Assembly (NCBI RefSeq): GCF_024105735.1
Contig: NZ_JAAAML010000001.1
Coordinates: 558,001 to 622,000, forward strand
From: Parahoeflea alexandrii
GTDB lineage: Bacteria > Pseudomonadota > Alphaproteobacteria > Rhizobiales > Rhizobiaceae
Reading direction: 5' to 3'
DNA length: 64,000 nt
The notes beneath the pieces are model-generated. The model saw nothing but the letters and a program-made list of their open reading frames with translations. It had not been told where the DNA came from and made no database searches. Below, piece by piece: positions 63,422 through 64,000 of the stretch (positions are counted from its first letter, which is position 1; the number at the start of each line of letters is the position of its first letter). The translations under genes and the position numbers were made by a program.

Positions 63422-64000
63422 TCAGGCGGCGATGATCAGATCAAGTGGTTTGGCAGACAGGGATTCAGGCTCATCCTGGGTCGTCAGATAGGTCTGGCCG
63501 AGGGTCATCGCGGTCCCGGTTTCCGAATCCATGATGATCATGTGCACGAACAGCGTCATGTCCGGGGCGATCTCCAGCGGGTTGCCGGTGTGGAACATCT
63601 GGTGCTCCATCCAGCTCGGGGTAAACCGCGCGCCGACCGAGTAGCCGCAGGCGTTGAGGCGATGACGCGTCAGGCCGCGCTCGTCCATGACCTCGGAATG
63701 GGCGTCGAACACATCTCCAAAGGTGGTGCCAGGCTTGAGGATGGCGGTGATGGCGTCCAGCGACAGCCTGCAGGCCTCGTAGAGTTCGACGTGGCGGGGT
63801 GTCGGCTCGCCCAGGATCACGGTGCGCATCATCGGGGCATGGTAATGGGCGAAGACACCGGCCCACTCGAGCGTGAGCTGGTCGTTTGCCTCGAGCTGGC
63901 GGCGCCCGGCCTTGTAGCGGCACAAAAGCGCGTCCTCGCCGGAGCCGATGATGAACTCGTTGGCAGGATAGTCCCCGCCGCCGGAGAACACAGCGCCCTG
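63422..64000 (-). CDS. M24 family metallopeptidase, 3' part
   Basis: The C-terminal end of an M24 (Xaa-Pro aminopeptidase-like) protein; the 5' part is beyond the window, and 192 residues are visible. Visible sequence includes WAGVFAHYHAPMMRTV, then LKPGTTFGDVF and CGYSVGARFTPSW, the last fitting the metal-binding His/Glu segments of pita-bread enzymes, though several canonical ligands are not seen here. Function: cleavage of X-Pro peptides, creatine or related substrates. Confidence 0.82.
   Translation of the reverse strand, partial: QGAVFSGGGDYPANEFIIGSGEDALLCRYKAGRRQLEANDQLTLEWAGVFAHYHAPMMRTVILGEPTPRHVELYEACRLSLDAITAILKPGTTFGDVFDAHSEVMDERGLTRHRLNACGYSVGARFTPSWMEHQMFHTGNPLEIAPDMTLFVHMIIMDSETGTAMTLGQTYLTTQDEPESLSAKPLDLIIAA

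Overview
This window reads as a stretch of chromosomal backbone from a marine or salt-adapted Rhizobiales bacterium (Rhizobiaceae/Phyllobacteriaceae-like). I base this on high-GC coding sequence, a fused anthranilate synthase TrpE(G), a carboxy(nor)spermidine dehydrogenase/decarboxylase pair, a petABC-apt order, a MoxR/DUF58/BatA-DUF4159 cluster, RIME-like intergenic palindromes and alphaproteobacterial promoters of the CTTGAC-N17-CTATAT type. A glucosylglycerol osmolyte operon suggests salt exposure. The organism call is an inference; no rRNA or other marker gene is present.

Layout. 1-8.9 kb: the 3' part of trpE(G), a c-type cytochrome, a CDF metal transporter, threonine/serine dehydratase, a DMT exporter, a DEAD-box helicase, a ClpP-like protease, RsgA and an acetyltransferase. 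8.9-11.3 kb: the spermidine pathway pair on the minus strand. 11.3-17.4 kb: an exported protein with a duplicated domain behind an FNR/FixK-like site; a RIME-like palindrome; a low-GC island with one membrane coiled-coil gene; and leuA preceded by a leucine-rich leader peptide and attenuator-like hairpins. 17.5-24 kb: a metallophosphoesterase, a Nudix hydrolase, an ABC-2 exporter, a DUF302 protein and a glutathionyl-hydroquinone reductase. 24.2-27.7 kb: gpsA, a HAD phosphatase and glucosylglycerol-phosphate synthase in one tight operon.

27.7-34.5 kb: a four-gene minus-strand operon (MoxR ATPase, DUF58, BatA/DUF4159, a membrane GATase-like protein). 34.6-37.2 kb: an overlapping operon of DUF1285, CoA pyrophosphatase and CCA-adding enzyme. 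37.2-41.8 kb: DUF1059, a J-domain-like protein, HemF, a VapBC toxin-antitoxin pair with a perfect operator, SoxR with its target VOC gene, and TrmL. 41.8-49.6 kb: two paralogous ABC exporters preceded by a candidate 15-residue leader peptide, then petABC (cytochrome bc1) and apt.

49.6-64 kb: two MaoC hydratases, small membrane proteins, YchF, an AraC regulator divergent from an SDR, a YHS protein, pth and rplY, a TetR regulator with twin operators divergent from a frameshifted ABA4-like gene, a rhodanese-chrA pair, prs, a lipoprotein and a truncated M24 peptidase.

Most of the window is ordinary metabolism. The most interesting parts are regulatory (the leu attenuator, the short leader ORF before the ABC exporters, the FNR-like site and the twin TetR operators) and accessory (the low-GC DUF6161-like island, the glucosylglycerol operon and the frameshifted ABA4-like gene). 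I saw no CRISPR array, tRNA, rRNA, prophage or insertion sequence.
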